NCBI GenBank assembly: GCA_035536935.1
Contig: DATLNC010000063.1
Location: 1-64,000, forward strand
DNA length: 64,000 nucleotides
Direction of reading: 5' to 3'
Origin: DATMER01 sp035536935
Lineage (GTDB): Bacteria > Acidobacteriota > Thermoanaerobaculia > Multivoradales > UBA5704
Below the pieces are notes generated by a model. The model saw nothing but the letters and a program-made list of their open reading frames with translations, was not told the DNA's origin and did no database searches. A program made the translations under genes and the position numbers. This document shows positions 17,731-25,706 of this stretch, piece after piece. Position 1 is the stretch's first letter; every line of letters starts with the position of its first letter.

Positions 17731-18509
17731 TCCCGCTCGTTCCCACCTCCTTCGATGCCCAGGCGGCGGAGTTCGACCGCCGCGTGGGCCTCCCGGAAGA
17801 CGACTGCCGCCGGATCGTGACGGCGGTCGTCTCCACGTCCCAACTCGTTCCGGGAGACCGGATCGTGGAGATCGGCGCAGGCACGGGCATGATCGGCCGC
17901 TGGTTTCCTCACCATGCCGTGCGCTACGCCGGCCTGGATCTGTCTCGCGGCATGCTGGAGGTCTTCCGGCGGCGAGCTTCGGGGGCTCACCTCGTCCAAG
18001 CCGACGGCTCGCAGCCCTGGCCGTTGCCCGACGGCTCGGTCCGCACAATCTTCAGCTCGCGGGCCATCCATCTTCTCCCACGCGAGCACGTAGTCGGCGA
18101 GCTATTGCGCGTGGCGCCGGGCGGCGCCCTTGTGATCGGCCGGGTGGAGCGCCAGCCGGAGAGCGTCAAGGCACGCCTGTCGCGGGAGATGCGGGGCCGG
18201 CTCCGCGATCTCGGGTTCTCTCCCCGCGACGCGGGCAGCCGCCGTCTGCTCCAGGCCCTGCTCGACGAAGGGGCGCGGGACCTCGAGCGGACCGAAGTCG
18301 CGCGCTGGCCGGCCCGGCAGACGCCGCGCGAGGCCCTGGACCAATGGCGCGGCAAGGAAGGCCTTGGCGGGATCGTCCTCCCTCCAGGTGTCCAGGACGA
18401 GGTGCTGCGCGGGCTCGAAGCCTGGGCGCTGGAGACCTTCGGCGGTCTCGATCTCCTTCAGAACACGGAAGAGGCCTACGTGCTCGACAGCGTCCGACTG
18501 CCTGGATAG
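17727..18509 (+). CDS. Class I SAM-dependent methyltransferase
   Basis: A 260-residue protein with motif I VEIGAGTGMIGRW (about 50-62), the following acidic region YAGLDLS, motif IV-like RTIFSSRAIHLL and LRVAPGGALVIGRV, typical of small-molecule methyltransferases of the UbiE/Methyltransf_11 type. The start is taken as the GTG at 17727 because it overlaps the preceding oxidase stop (GTGA), giving translational coupling. A longer upstream reading would run inside the oxidase gene. In this operon it may methylate a chelator or phenolic compound, but the sequence does not say which. Confidence 0.8.
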   Translation: MIPLVPTSFDAQAAEFDRRVGLPEDDCRRIVTAVVSTSQLVPGDRIVEIGAGTGMIGRWFPHHAVRYAGLDLSRGMLEVFRRRASGAHLVQADGSQPWPLPDGSVRTIFSSRAIHLLPREHVVGELLRVAPGGALVIGRVERQPESVKARLSREMRGRLRDLGFSPRDAGSRRLLQALLDEGARDLERTEVARWPARQTPREALDQWRGKEGLGGIVLPPGVQDEVLRGLEAWALETFGGLDLLQNTEEAYVLDSVRLPG

Positions 18510-18521
18510 AAAGGATTTTTA

Positions 18522-19334
18522 ATGGATGACCTTCTGACCGATCTGGGACAGGCGCTCGTCGAGGGCTCGCTCAGCGACGAGGATCTCCTCGCGCGCACCA
18601 GCGGGCCCGCGCTCGTCCAGATCCTCCCCGAGGCAAATGTGATCAAAGTCGGGGGCCAGAGCTTCATCGATCGCGGACGCGTCGCGGTCTTTCCCCTGAT
18701 CGACGAGATCGTTGCCAATCTCGGGCGGCACAAGATGATCCTCGGCACGGGCGCCGGCACGCGCGCCCGCCATGCCTACAGCGTCGGCCTCGATCTAGGC
18801 ATGCCCACGGGAGTTCTCTCCGTGCTCGGCACTTTCGTCAGCATGCAGAACGCCCGCATGCTCAACTACCTGCTTGCCAGGCACGGCATTCCGTTCATCG
18901 AGCCGGCGCAGTTCGCGCAGCTCCCGCTCTACCTGGCCGAGCGCGGCGCCGTGATCTTCTTCGGCATGCCGCCCTATGTCTACTGGCAGCAGAACCCGGC
19001 CGTGGGCCGCATCCCGCCGCATCGCACCGACACCGGCAGCTACCTGGTGAGCGAGGTGCTCGGCGCGCGCTCCATGATCTATGTCAAGGACGTGGACGGC
19101 CTCTACACCGCCGACCCCAAGAAGGACCGCGGCGCGCGATTCATCCCGCGCATCACCGTTTCCGAGCTGCGCGAGATGGATCTTCAGGATGTGGTCGTGG
19201 AGCGGGCCGTCCTCGACATGATGGCGAACGCCCAGCACCGCCGCTCGATCCAGGTCATCAACGGCCTGGTGCCGGGAAACCTCACCCGCGCCCTGGACGG
19301 AGAGCCCGTGGGTACTATCATCACTGCCGATTGA
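18522..19334 (+). CDS. mosB: Molybdenum storage protein-like subunit (MosB-like)
   Basis: The 270-residue protein belongs to the amino-acid-kinase fold and resembles the beta subunit of the Azotobacter molybdenum storage protein, an ATP-driven cage that packs molybdate or tungstate as polyoxometalate clusters. Visible features are an N-terminal helical extension of about 35 residues absent from UMP kinases, the nucleotide motif VIKVGGQS (Lys42), GTGAGTRARHAYS, GRIPPHRTDTG, KDVDGLYTADP and the C-terminal INGLVPGNLTRAL with VGTIIT. AAAGGA lies seven bases before the ATG. The neighbouring paralogue begins three bases after the stop, matching the mosA/mosB arrangement. UMP kinase is the main alternative and is unlikely given the tandem pair and the extension. 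Confidence 0.8.
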   Translation: MDDLLTDLGQALVEGSLSDEDLLARTSGPALVQILPEANVIKVGGQSFIDRGRVAVFPLIDEIVANLGRHKMILGTGAGTRARHAYSVGLDLGMPTGVLSVLGTFVSMQNARMLNYLLARHGIPFIEPAQFAQLPLYLAERGAVIFFGMPPYVYWQQNPAVGRIPPHRTDTGSYLVSEVLGARSMIYVKDVDGLYTADPKKDRGARFIPRITVSELREMDLQDVVVERAVLDMMANAQHRRSIQVINGLVPGNLTRALDGEPVGTIITAD

Positions 19335-19337
19335 GGA

Positions 19338-20162
19338 ATGCTTGTGATTGAAACCGACTCCAAGGCCTATCACGTCCGCTCCCTGCTGATGCGCGAGAGC
19401 CTCCTCGACCGCGAGGTGGAGCGCTCCACCGAAGGCGCGGTCTTCCGCATGCTGCCCGATGCCCACGTCCTCAAGATCGGCGGCCGGTCGATCATGGATG
19501 CAGGGCGCGGCGTGGTCTACCCCGTGGTCGAGGTCCTCGCGGACTGCCTGAAAACGTGGAAGTTGATCCTGGGCACCGGCGGCGGCGTGCGTACCCGCCA
19601 CGTCTTCTCGATCGGCATCGACCTCGGGCTGCCCACGGGCGTGCTTGCCCAGGTCGCCGCGGCCGATGCCCTGGGCAATGCCCACATGCTCGGGACGCTC
19701 CTGTCGCCCTATGGCGTAGTGGCGATCCCGCCTGAAATTTTCGGCCACCTGCTGCCGCTGTTCATTCATAGCGCTCCCGGGGTCGTGTTCAGCGGCGTGC
19801 CGCCGTACTCCCTGTGGGAGCACCCACCCGGCGTGGGGCGCATCCCGCCGCACCGCACCGACGCGGGCGCGTTCCTCCTGGCGGAGTGCTTCGGCTGCCG
19901 CAGCCTCACGCTGGTCAAGGACGTGGACGGCCTTTACACGGCCGACCCGAAGCTCGATCCGGCCGCGGAGCTCATCCCGGAGATCAACGTCGCCGAGCTG
20001 CGGAAGCGGGCCTTCCGGACACTGCCGTTCGAGCCGGTGCTGCTGGACCTTCTGGAAAACGCGCGGCTGCTCGACCGTTTTCAGATCGTCAACGGGCACG
20101 AGCCCGGACGCATCCGGGAGGCGCTCGAGGGCAGGCACGTGGGCACGATCGTTCATCGCTGA
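19338..20162 (+). CDS. mosA: Molybdenum storage protein-like subunit (second paralogue)
   Basis: A 274-residue paralogue of the preceding gene, with the same order of motifs: VLKIGGRS (Lys46), GTGGGVRTRHVFS, DLGLPTGVLAQ, GRIPPHRTDAG, KDVDGLYTADP and a closing VGTIV. The metal-storage cage in Azotobacter is an (alpha-beta)3 hexamer of two such chains, so this gene would give the partner subunit. As I remember the Azotobacter alpha chain, it has a His cluster after the PPY motif that holds a molybdate cluster. Here that stretch reads PPYSLWEHPPG, so cluster ligands, and perhaps the stored metal, may differ. Assignment as the alpha-type subunit is therefore tentative. The start overlaps the TGAGGA at the end of the previous gene. 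Confidence 0.72.
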   Translation: MLVIETDSKAYHVRSLLMRESLLDREVERSTEGAVFRMLPDAHVLKIGGRSIMDAGRGVVYPVVEVLADCLKTWKLILGTGGGVRTRHVFSIGIDLGLPTGVLAQVAAADALGNAHMLGTLLSPYGVVAIPPEIFGHLLPLFIHSAPGVVFSGVPPYSLWEHPPGVGRIPPHRTDAGAFLLAECFGCRSLTLVKDVDGLYTADPKLDPAAELIPEINVAELRKRAFRTLPFEPVLLDLLENARLLDRFQIVNGHEPGRIREALEGRHVGTIVHR

Positions 20163-20176
20163 TGTAAGGTGATGCC

Positions 20177-22111
20177 ATGATCGGAAAAGTGACTGCCCTC
20201 CTGCTCCTTGCCGCCGCTTCCGCCCAGGCGCAGAGCCAGTTCTGTATCCCCTGTACGCTGGGCCAGGACCTCGTCGAGCCGCCGGTGATCTCCGCCGTCA
20301 ACGGCGTGCTCGACACCACGCTGCGCATCGAGATGAAGCCGCACTCCGTGCCCGTCTGGACCCAGAGCGGCGGCCAGTGGTCGTGCTGCCAGCGGAACCT
20401 CTCGCTGCGCACCTACGGCTTTCCTGCGCCCGGCGGGGGCTACCAATGGGATTTCCCAGGCCCGACCCTGAAGCTGCGCAAGCCGAACGCCTCGGGTGGC
20501 CAGGGGGACCGCCTGCGCGTCAAGCTGGTCAACGCCCTGCCCGTGAATTCGGCGGCGACCCACGAGTGCAACGCCTGCACCGGTTGCGACGGCGCCAACC
20601 CGCCCAAGTGCTGCGACGCGCTGGACGCCTTCCCCAACTGCTTCCACGGCAACGACGACACCAATCTCCATTTCCACGGCAGCCACGTCTCGCCCCAGGC
20701 GCCGCAGGATTACGTGCTCCTCGAGCTGCGGCCGCAGGGCTCTTCGAGCGCCGGGAGCGGCACCCACGGCCGCGGGCTCGTGGCCACGGGCGAGTACCAG
20801 TACAGCGTCGATCCGCTGCGCTGGACGCAGCCCGAGGGCACCCACTGGTATCACCCGCACAAGCACGGGGCCGTGGCGCTCCAGGTGGCCAACGGCATGG
20901 CTGGCGCCCTGCTGATCGAGGGCCCGTTCGACGATTGGCTGCGCGGGTTCTACCAGGTCCGGGGCTTCACGTTGAAAGAGAAGCTCCTGGTCATCCAGCA
21001 GGTCAGCGATCACCTCAACTTCTTCCAGGGGGGCAGCGCGCCTACGCCGCTGGTCAACGGCCAGGCCAACCCGAAGGTCCGGATGTACCCCGGTGAGATT
21101 CAACGCTGGCGGTTTCTCGGCGCCACCATGCAGGGGAGCGCGCAGCTCGAGCTGGATTTCAACGGGCCTCAGGGCACGCCTACCACGGCGCGGCAGATCG
21201 CCATGGACGGCATCCAATTCGCTCCCAAGAACTACGAGCGCCAGCCGCTGCTGCCGCTCTCCCTCGAGTTCCGGCTGTCGCCGGGCAACCGGGCCGACTT
21301 CCTGGTCCAGGCGCCGCAGACGCCGGGGACCTACGCCGTGACCTACGACGTCTTCGGCCAGGCAGAGTCGTCCGAGCAGTCCGAGCGCCTGAGAAGCCTG
21401 CTGGAGTTCCTCGCCCCCGGGGCAGCCAAGCCCGAGATCGTGACGATCGAGGTCGTGCCCTGCTCCTCCGACGGCGCGTGCGATCCCATGCCGTACCCCA
21501 CGCCCGGCCAGTGGCCCGCCGTACCTTCCTATCTCGAGGACATCACGCAGGTGGCCGGCACGCGGACCCTGCGCTTCGAATTGAAAGACCCGACGAACGG
21601 TCATGATGTCAGCCCGCCGTTCCAGCCCAGCAAGTTCTACATCAATCTCCAGGCTGGCGAGCTGCGGCAATACAATCCGGCCTGCGTCGACATCACGGCC
21701 AGGCTGGGCACCGCCGAGGAATGGACGATCATCAACACCACGGACGCCGATCCGTTCCACGTCTTCCACATCCACACCAACTCGTTCCAGATCATCCAGA
21801 ACGGGACCACTCCCCTGGATCCGCCCTGGGTCTGGCGCGACAGCATCACCCTGCCGGCGAACGGAAATGACTCCGACCTGCCGAAGGTGGTGAAGATGCG
21901 GACGCGCTTCGAAGAGTTCACCGGCGAGTACGTGCTGCACTGCCACTTCCTGGGCCACGAGGACCGCGGCATGATGCTCGGCGTCCAGACCGTCTGCCCG
22001 ACCCTGACGCCGAGCCTGTACTTCGGCAAGCCGAATCCGACCGGGCCGGAGTGTTTCGCGGGCAACTACATCCCCGCGGCGCCGCAATGCCCAGTGATTA
22101 CGACGCAATGA
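20177..22111 (+). CDS. Secreted multicopper oxidase (laccase-like), second of two
   Basis: The 644-residue product has a signal peptide (LLLLAAASAQAQ) and the complete copper set: NLHFHGSH (about 164), HWYHPHKHG (about 222), FHVFHIHTNSF (about 528) and HCHFLGHEDRGMM (about 588). It is clearly a paralogue of the oxidase at 15529, sharing the NGMAGA, FDDWL and PGEIQRWR stretches, but lacks about 90 residues and has a shorter Cys-rich insert (CNACTGC ... CCDALDAFPNC) before the first copper site. AAGGTG precedes the ATG, 14 bases after the storage-protein stop. Two different exported oxidases flanking cytoplasmic metal-storage subunits suggest oxidation outside the membrane coupled to metal handling inside, which is inference. 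Confidence 0.92.
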   Translation: MIGKVTALLLLAAASAQAQSQFCIPCTLGQDLVEPPVISAVNGVLDTTLRIEMKPHSVPVWTQSGGQWSCCQRNLSLRTYGFPAPGGGYQWDFPGPTLKLRKPNASGGQGDRLRVKLVNALPVNSAATHECNACTGCDGANPPKCCDALDAFPNCFHGNDDTNLHFHGSHVSPQAPQDYVLLELRPQGSSSAGSGTHGRGLVATGEYQYSVDPLRWTQPEGTHWYHPHKHGAVALQVANGMAGALLIEGPFDDWLRGFYQVRGFTLKEKLLVIQQVSDHLNFFQGGSAPTPLVNGQANPKVRMYPGEIQRWRFLGATMQGSAQLELDFNGPQGTPTTARQIAMDGIQFAPKNYERQPLLPLSLEFRLSPGNRADFLVQAPQTPGTYAVTYDVFGQAESSEQSERLRSLLEFLAPGAAKPEIVTIEVVPCSSDGACDPMPYPTPGQWPAVPSYLEDITQVAGTRTLRFELKDPTNGHDVSPPFQPSKFYINLQAGELRQYNPACVDITARLGTAEEWTIINTTDADPFHVFHIHTNSFQIIQNGTTPLDPPWVWRDSITLPANGNDSDLPKVVKMRTRFEEFTGEYVLHCHFLGHEDRGMMLGVQTVCPTLTPSLYFGKPNPTGPECFAGNYIPAAPQCPVITTQ

Positions 22112-22117
22112 GAGATC

Positions 22118-22789
22118 GTGCCGGTCTCGGTTGAAGCTGCGAGCGCCGCGTCCGTCCGCGGCGTAAGCGTGCGCTTCGGCTCCATCGAGGCTCTGGCGGA
22201 TATCGCCCTCGATTTCCCCCGCGGCAGCCTCACCGTCCTGGTGGGGCCCAACGGCGCGGGCAAGACCACGCTCTTGCGCGTCCTGGCCGGGCTCCTCGTT
22301 CCGGATGAGGGAACGGTAGAGATCCCCGGCAACCGGAACCGCCGCGGCTTCATCCCTCAGGACCTCGCGCTCGATCCCGAGATGACCGGCCGCGAGACGC
22401 TCTGGCTGCTCGCGGCGCTCCACGGCGTGCCGAGGCGGGAGCGGTCCGAGCGCATCGCCGGTCTCGCCGCGGCGTTCGGCATCGCGGAGCACCTGCCGCG
22501 GCCCGTGGCCGTCTGGTCGGGAGGGCTGAAGCGGCGGCTCCACCTGGCTGCGGGGATGATCCACGATCCCGACCTGCTGCTGCTCGATGAGCCGACAGCG
22601 GGGCTCGACGTCGAGAGGTCCGGCTTCCTCTGGGCGGAGTTGAAGCGCCGGGCCGCCGCGGGCCGCGCCGTGGTGGTCGTGACACACGACCTCGCTGCTG
22701 CCGAGCGCCACGCCGATCGTGCCGTGGTCCTGCACGGTGGCCGTATCGCAGCCTCCGGCCCGCCGCGTGGTCTGGAGGAGCTCTTGTGA
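22118..22789 (+). CDS. ABC-2 exporter, ATP-binding subunit
   Basis: A 223-residue ATPase with Walker A GPNGAGKTT (about 44), signature VWSGGLKRRL in place of LSGGQ, as often in drug- and lipid-exporter ATPases, Walker B LLLLDEPTAGLD and the switch VVVTHDLA. The start is GTG, six bases after the oxidase stop, without a clear ribosome site, so it is probably coupled. It forms a transporter with the permease gene that overlaps its stop codon. The exported molecule is unknown; candidates are a phenolic compound, a metal chelator or a lipid. Confidence 0.88.
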   Translation: MPVSVEAASAASVRGVSVRFGSIEALADIALDFPRGSLTVLVGPNGAGKTTLLRVLAGLLVPDEGTVEIPGNRNRRGFIPQDLALDPEMTGRETLWLLAALHGVPRRERSERIAGLAAAFGIAEHLPRPVAVWSGGLKRRLHLAAGMIHDPDLLLLDEPTAGLDVERSGFLWAELKRRAAAGRAVVVVTHDLAAAERHADRAVVLHGGRIAASGPPRGLEELL

Positions 22790-23535
22790 TCGATGCGCTG
22801 CGCGCCGTCGCCTGGCGCACCTGGGTGATCACCTGGCGAAGGCCGGTGCTCCTGACCTTCTCGCTGGGCCAGCCGCTGGTCTGGATGCTTTTCTTCGGCT
22901 TCCTTTTCGAAAGGTTTACCTTGGCGGAGACCAGCTACCTGGACTTCCTCGCCCCGGGCGTGAGCGTGATGACCGTGCTCTTCGGAGCCTCGCAGTCGGG
23001 GATCGGTTGGATTCGCGACCTCAACACCGGCTTCCTGCCGCGCATGTTGAGCACGCCGGCCCCGCCGTTCGCGATTCTGGCTGGCAAGGCGCTGGCGGAC
23101 ATGGCCCGGCTGCTGGTCCAATCGATGGCCGTGCTGCTGCTGGCGCTGCTCCTCGGCGCGCGTCTGCATCCCGGTCCTGCGGCGCTGCTTACAGGCCTGA
23201 TCTGTCTGGCCCTTTTCGCCGTCGCGTTCTCCTGCCTCTCGGCGGCATTCGCCCTTCAGGTGCGAGCGCAGGAAGCCATGGCCACCTTCGTCCATCTGGT
23301 CAACATGCCGCTGCTCTTCACGAGCACGGCACTGGTGCCGCGAGGCCAGATGCCCGGCTGGCTCGCCACCGTCTCCCGCTTCAATCCCCTCACCCTGACG
23401 GTGGACGCCTGGCGGGGAGCGCTGCTCCACAGCGAGATGCCCGCGCTAAGGAGCCTGCTGCTCCTCGCTGCGCTGGCTGTCGTGCTCTTCCTGTCAGCGC
23501 TGAGCCGGATGCGGGCGGCGGCACGGCGGTATTGA
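22786..23535 (+). CDS. ABC-2 exporter, permease subunit
   Basis: A 249-residue permease with six predicted helices and the ABC-2 family pattern (PLVWMLFFGFLFERF, LSTPAPPFAILAGKALAD, LVNMPLLFTSTALVPRGQMPGWL, FNPLTLTVDAWRG), closest in style to DrrB/NodJ-type exporters. The GTG start overlaps the ATPase stop (GTGA), so the two are coupled. It is the last gene of the oxidase/metal-storage operon; the A+T-rich palindromic island begins about 35 bases after its stop. Confidence 0.88.
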   Translation: MIDALRAVAWRTWVITWRRPVLLTFSLGQPLVWMLFFGFLFERFTLAETSYLDFLAPGVSVMTVLFGASQSGIGWIRDLNTGFLPRMLSTPAPPFAILAGKALADMARLLVQSMAVLLLALLLGARLHPGPAALLTGLICLALFAVAFSCLSAAFALQVRAQEAMATFVHLVNMPLLFTSTALVPRGQMPGWLATVSRFNPLTLTVDAWRGALLHSEMPALRSLLLLAALAVVLFLSALSRMRAAARRY

Positions 23536-23570
23536 CTGCCCTTTGGGCTTTCGGGCTCCCGGCGTGAATC

Positions 23571-23830
23571 GTTTTCTCGCACAAGAATCCTAAATTTTCG
23601 CACAAAAATTCTCTTTTCGAGGGCGCCCAAAGCATATTTTCGTACGAGTATTTTAAATTTTCGTACGAAAAAAGCTCTTCGTTGTGCGAGAAAAACAAAT
23701 TTTCGCACAAGAATTCTAAATTGTTGTGCGAAAATTTGATTTTCTTGTGCGAAGAAAGTCTCTGCACGCCCTTGAAAACGCTTTTCTTGTGCGTAAATTC
23801 ACTTTTTTTGTGCGAAAAAACTGCCGTTGC
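23571..23830. repeat. A+T-rich island of about ten TTTTCGCACAA/TTGTGCGAAAA copies
   Basis: In an otherwise G+C-rich region this stretch is dominated by A and T. It carries about ten copies of a 10-11-base word: TTTTCGCACAA-like copies (two as TTTTCGTACGA) mostly in the left half and the reverse complement TTGTGCGAAAA mostly in the right half, at irregular spacing. One perfect pair is a 14-base stem, 23697-23710 with 23724-23737. The two halves together could fold as one long imperfect hairpin in DNA or RNA. It fills most of the 362-base gap between the exporter and the ligase gene and may also end the operon transcript. Reading frames on both strands show repeated KFxxRKF or FLCEK-type peptides, but these simply follow the repeat. 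Confidence 0.8.
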
Positions 23831-23897
23831 AGGTCTCTCTCCGGAGACGAACAATCTCCAGATCCAATGAAATACATTCCGCATAGAAGAAAACGGC

Positions 23898-24551
23898 ATG
23901 GAGATTGCGAAATGTGCCGCTTTCATGGACGAATTTCCAGAGCCGTTTGCGCCCATGCTGGCCGACGAGGTCAAGCGACCGTTCCACAAGCCGGGGTGGG
24001 TCTATGAGGAGAAGTACGACGGCTACCGCATGCTCGCTTTCAAGCAAGGGGCGCGGGTCCAGCTCATCAGCCGCAACCGCAAGGACTTCACGCGCCAGTT
24101 TCCGGAGATCGTCGAGGCCCTCGCCGCGCTCAAGGTCAAGACCCTGATCCTGGACGGCGAGGTCGCAGTCTTCGACGAGCGCCTGGTCTCCCATCTCGGC
24201 TACCTGAGGGGCGCGCCCACGGACCAGATCTTCACTCCGCCCATGTACGTCGCCTTCGATTGCCTCTACGCCCGCGGTAAGGACCTCATGGCACAACCTC
24301 TGCACAGTCGTCGTTCTGTGTTGGAGCGGGAGGTGCGTGGCGCGGCGGGTCCTATCATCCTGGCCCGCAGGTTGGCAGAGGATGGCCTCGAAGCATGGAA
24401 AGAGGTCGTCTACCACGGCTGGGAGGGGCTGGTGGCCAAAGACCCCTCGTCCCTCTATGAGCCGGGCGCGCGCACCCGAAGCTGGGTTAAGGTCAAGCAC
24501 AAGGTCCGAATCGGCTGGCCCGGGGAAGGGACCGAATACACGCGGGGATGA
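23898..24551 (+). CDS. Minimal ATP-dependent DNA ligase (adenylation domain only)
   Basis: The 217-residue protein contains the nucleotidyltransferase motifs of ATP-dependent DNA ligases: motif I EEKYDGYR with Lys39 as the adenylated residue, SRNRKDFTRQFPE, motif III LDGEVAVFD, motif IV GWEGLVAKD and motif V SWVKVKHK. It resembles the ligase module of LigD but stops right after motif V, so the C-terminal OB-fold domain found in most such ligases is absent, as are polymerase and nuclease modules. It may be a repair ligase working with partners, or a remnant that only self-adenylates. It stands alone between the palindromic island and a secreted-protein gene. Confidence 0.8.
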   Translation: MEIAKCAAFMDEFPEPFAPMLADEVKRPFHKPGWVYEEKYDGYRMLAFKQGARVQLISRNRKDFTRQFPEIVEALAALKVKTLILDGEVAVFDERLVSHLGYLRGAPTDQIFTPPMYVAFDCLYARGKDLMAQPLHSRRSVLEREVRGAAGPIILARRLAEDGLEAWKEVVYHGWEGLVAKDPSSLYEPGARTRSWVKVKHKVRIGWPGEGTEYTRG

Positions 24552-24604
24552 CCCCGCGCGGTCCCGAACCCTCACGGTCCCGATGTTTGGGAAAGGAGTA
24601 TCTC

Positions 24605-25621
24605 GTGAGGAGTCAGTCGTTCACCTTTGCCGTTATCTTTGCGCTCATCCTGTCCGTCCCAGCCGGGGCGAGCATCGTCTACGACTTCACCACGCCTCAG
24701 GCGGATGCGGCCCTGTCGGGCAAGCCCACCGCGGTCTACCAGGCCGGCGGCATCCCCATGGCGATCCAGGCCGGGCTCCTGGACCAGGATGGCAACTTCG
24801 AGCCTGGGGGCGCGAATGCGGTCCTGTCCGTGATCCTCGCTTCGCCTGGCGATCCCGGGGTGGGATTGGGCGTGCTGTCGGACGTGGCATCCGGCTCGGG
24901 CCCTGAGGACGCCCTGTCCATGCAGGAGGGCCTCGTCTTCCACTTCTCCTCGCTGTTCGAGCCGAAGCGCATCTACCTGAGCGGCATCACGCTGGGCGGT
25001 CCTCAAGGCGGGGGCACGTTCGAGGCGGTCCGCCTCTTCGCCGACGGCGAGTTCCTGCTCGACCGGAGGGGCGAGCCGGACGGCACCCTGACGATCCAGC
25101 TCCCCCCGGGAATCTCCACCCTCGCGGTCACGCCTTTGCTCTACGAGACCCCGGAGATCCCGAGCCTCTCCTCGGACCCGATCTTCTTCGTCGCCGCGAT
25201 CGAGGGCGATGCCCTGGGCGTCGGAGTCGCCTTCGACCTCAAGCCGGGCTCCTGCGAGAACCAACTCAACACCAAGAGCAAGGGCGTGCTCTCCGCGGCC
25301 ATCCTCGGCACGCCGACGCTGAACGTCTCCACGATCAACCCGGCCACGATCCGGCTCGCCGGTGTGGCGCCGGAACGCTGGAGCATCGAGGACGTCGGCC
25401 GGCCAGGAAGCTGCGCCGCCGGCCCGGACGGGATTGCCGACCTCGTCCTGAAGTTCGACACCCAGAAGGTCGTGCGGGCGCTCAAGGCATCGATGGGCAC
25501 CCTGCGGGACGGGCAGACGATCATCGTGCCTCTGGAAGGCCGGCTCAAGAACGGCACGCTCTTCGTAGGAGAGGACGTGGTCCGGCTGCAGGTGCCGGGG
25601 AAGGGGAAAGGGAAGAAGTAG
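24605..25621 (+). CDS. Secreted protein with C-terminal ILGT-type domain, function unknown
   Basis: The GTG at 24605 is preferred over an upstream ATG because AAAGGAG lies six bases before it and it places a signal peptide at the N terminus (FAVIFALILSVPAGAS). The mature part has a beta-rich region of about 200 residues. After it comes a domain I have seen at the end of many secreted bacterial proteins: FDLKPGSCENQLN, then GVLSAAILGTPTL, ATIRLAGVAP, a polar loop (GPDGIADL) and LKFDTQKVVRAL. That domain may bind calcium or mediate surface attachment; no enzyme motif is visible. The C terminus is basic (PGKGKGKK). Confidence 0.7.
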   Translation: MRSQSFTFAVIFALILSVPAGASIVYDFTTPQADAALSGKPTAVYQAGGIPMAIQAGLLDQDGNFEPGGANAVLSVILASPGDPGVGLGVLSDVASGSGPEDALSMQEGLVFHFSSLFEPKRIYLSGITLGGPQGGGTFEAVRLFADGEFLLDRRGEPDGTLTIQLPPGISTLAVTPLLYETPEIPSLSSDPIFFVAAIEGDALGVGVAFDLKPGSCENQLNTKSKGVLSAAILGTPTLNVSTINPATIRLAGVAPERWSIEDVGRPGSCAAGPDGIADLVLKFDTQKVVRALKASMGTLRDGQTIIVPLEGRLKNGTLFVGEDVVRLQVPGKGKGKK

Positions 25622-25706
25622 GGGAGCGGCGACACTGCCCTGAGATTGGAATGCCCACGCGGCTGGAAATGGCCGTAGAATCGTTCCGTCTTCGGGCTAA
25701 TCTTTA

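Noticed and set aside
18522..20162. UMP kinase (pyrH) duplication
   Set aside because: Both proteins carry an N-terminal helical extension, lie in tandem and share the NGLVPG-type ending and IPPHRTD motif of molybdenum storage subunits.
23682..23870. Short Phe/Lys-rich peptide frames in the A+T-rich island
   Set aside because: Frames on both strands simply read the palindromic repeat; no ribosome sites or conserved features.
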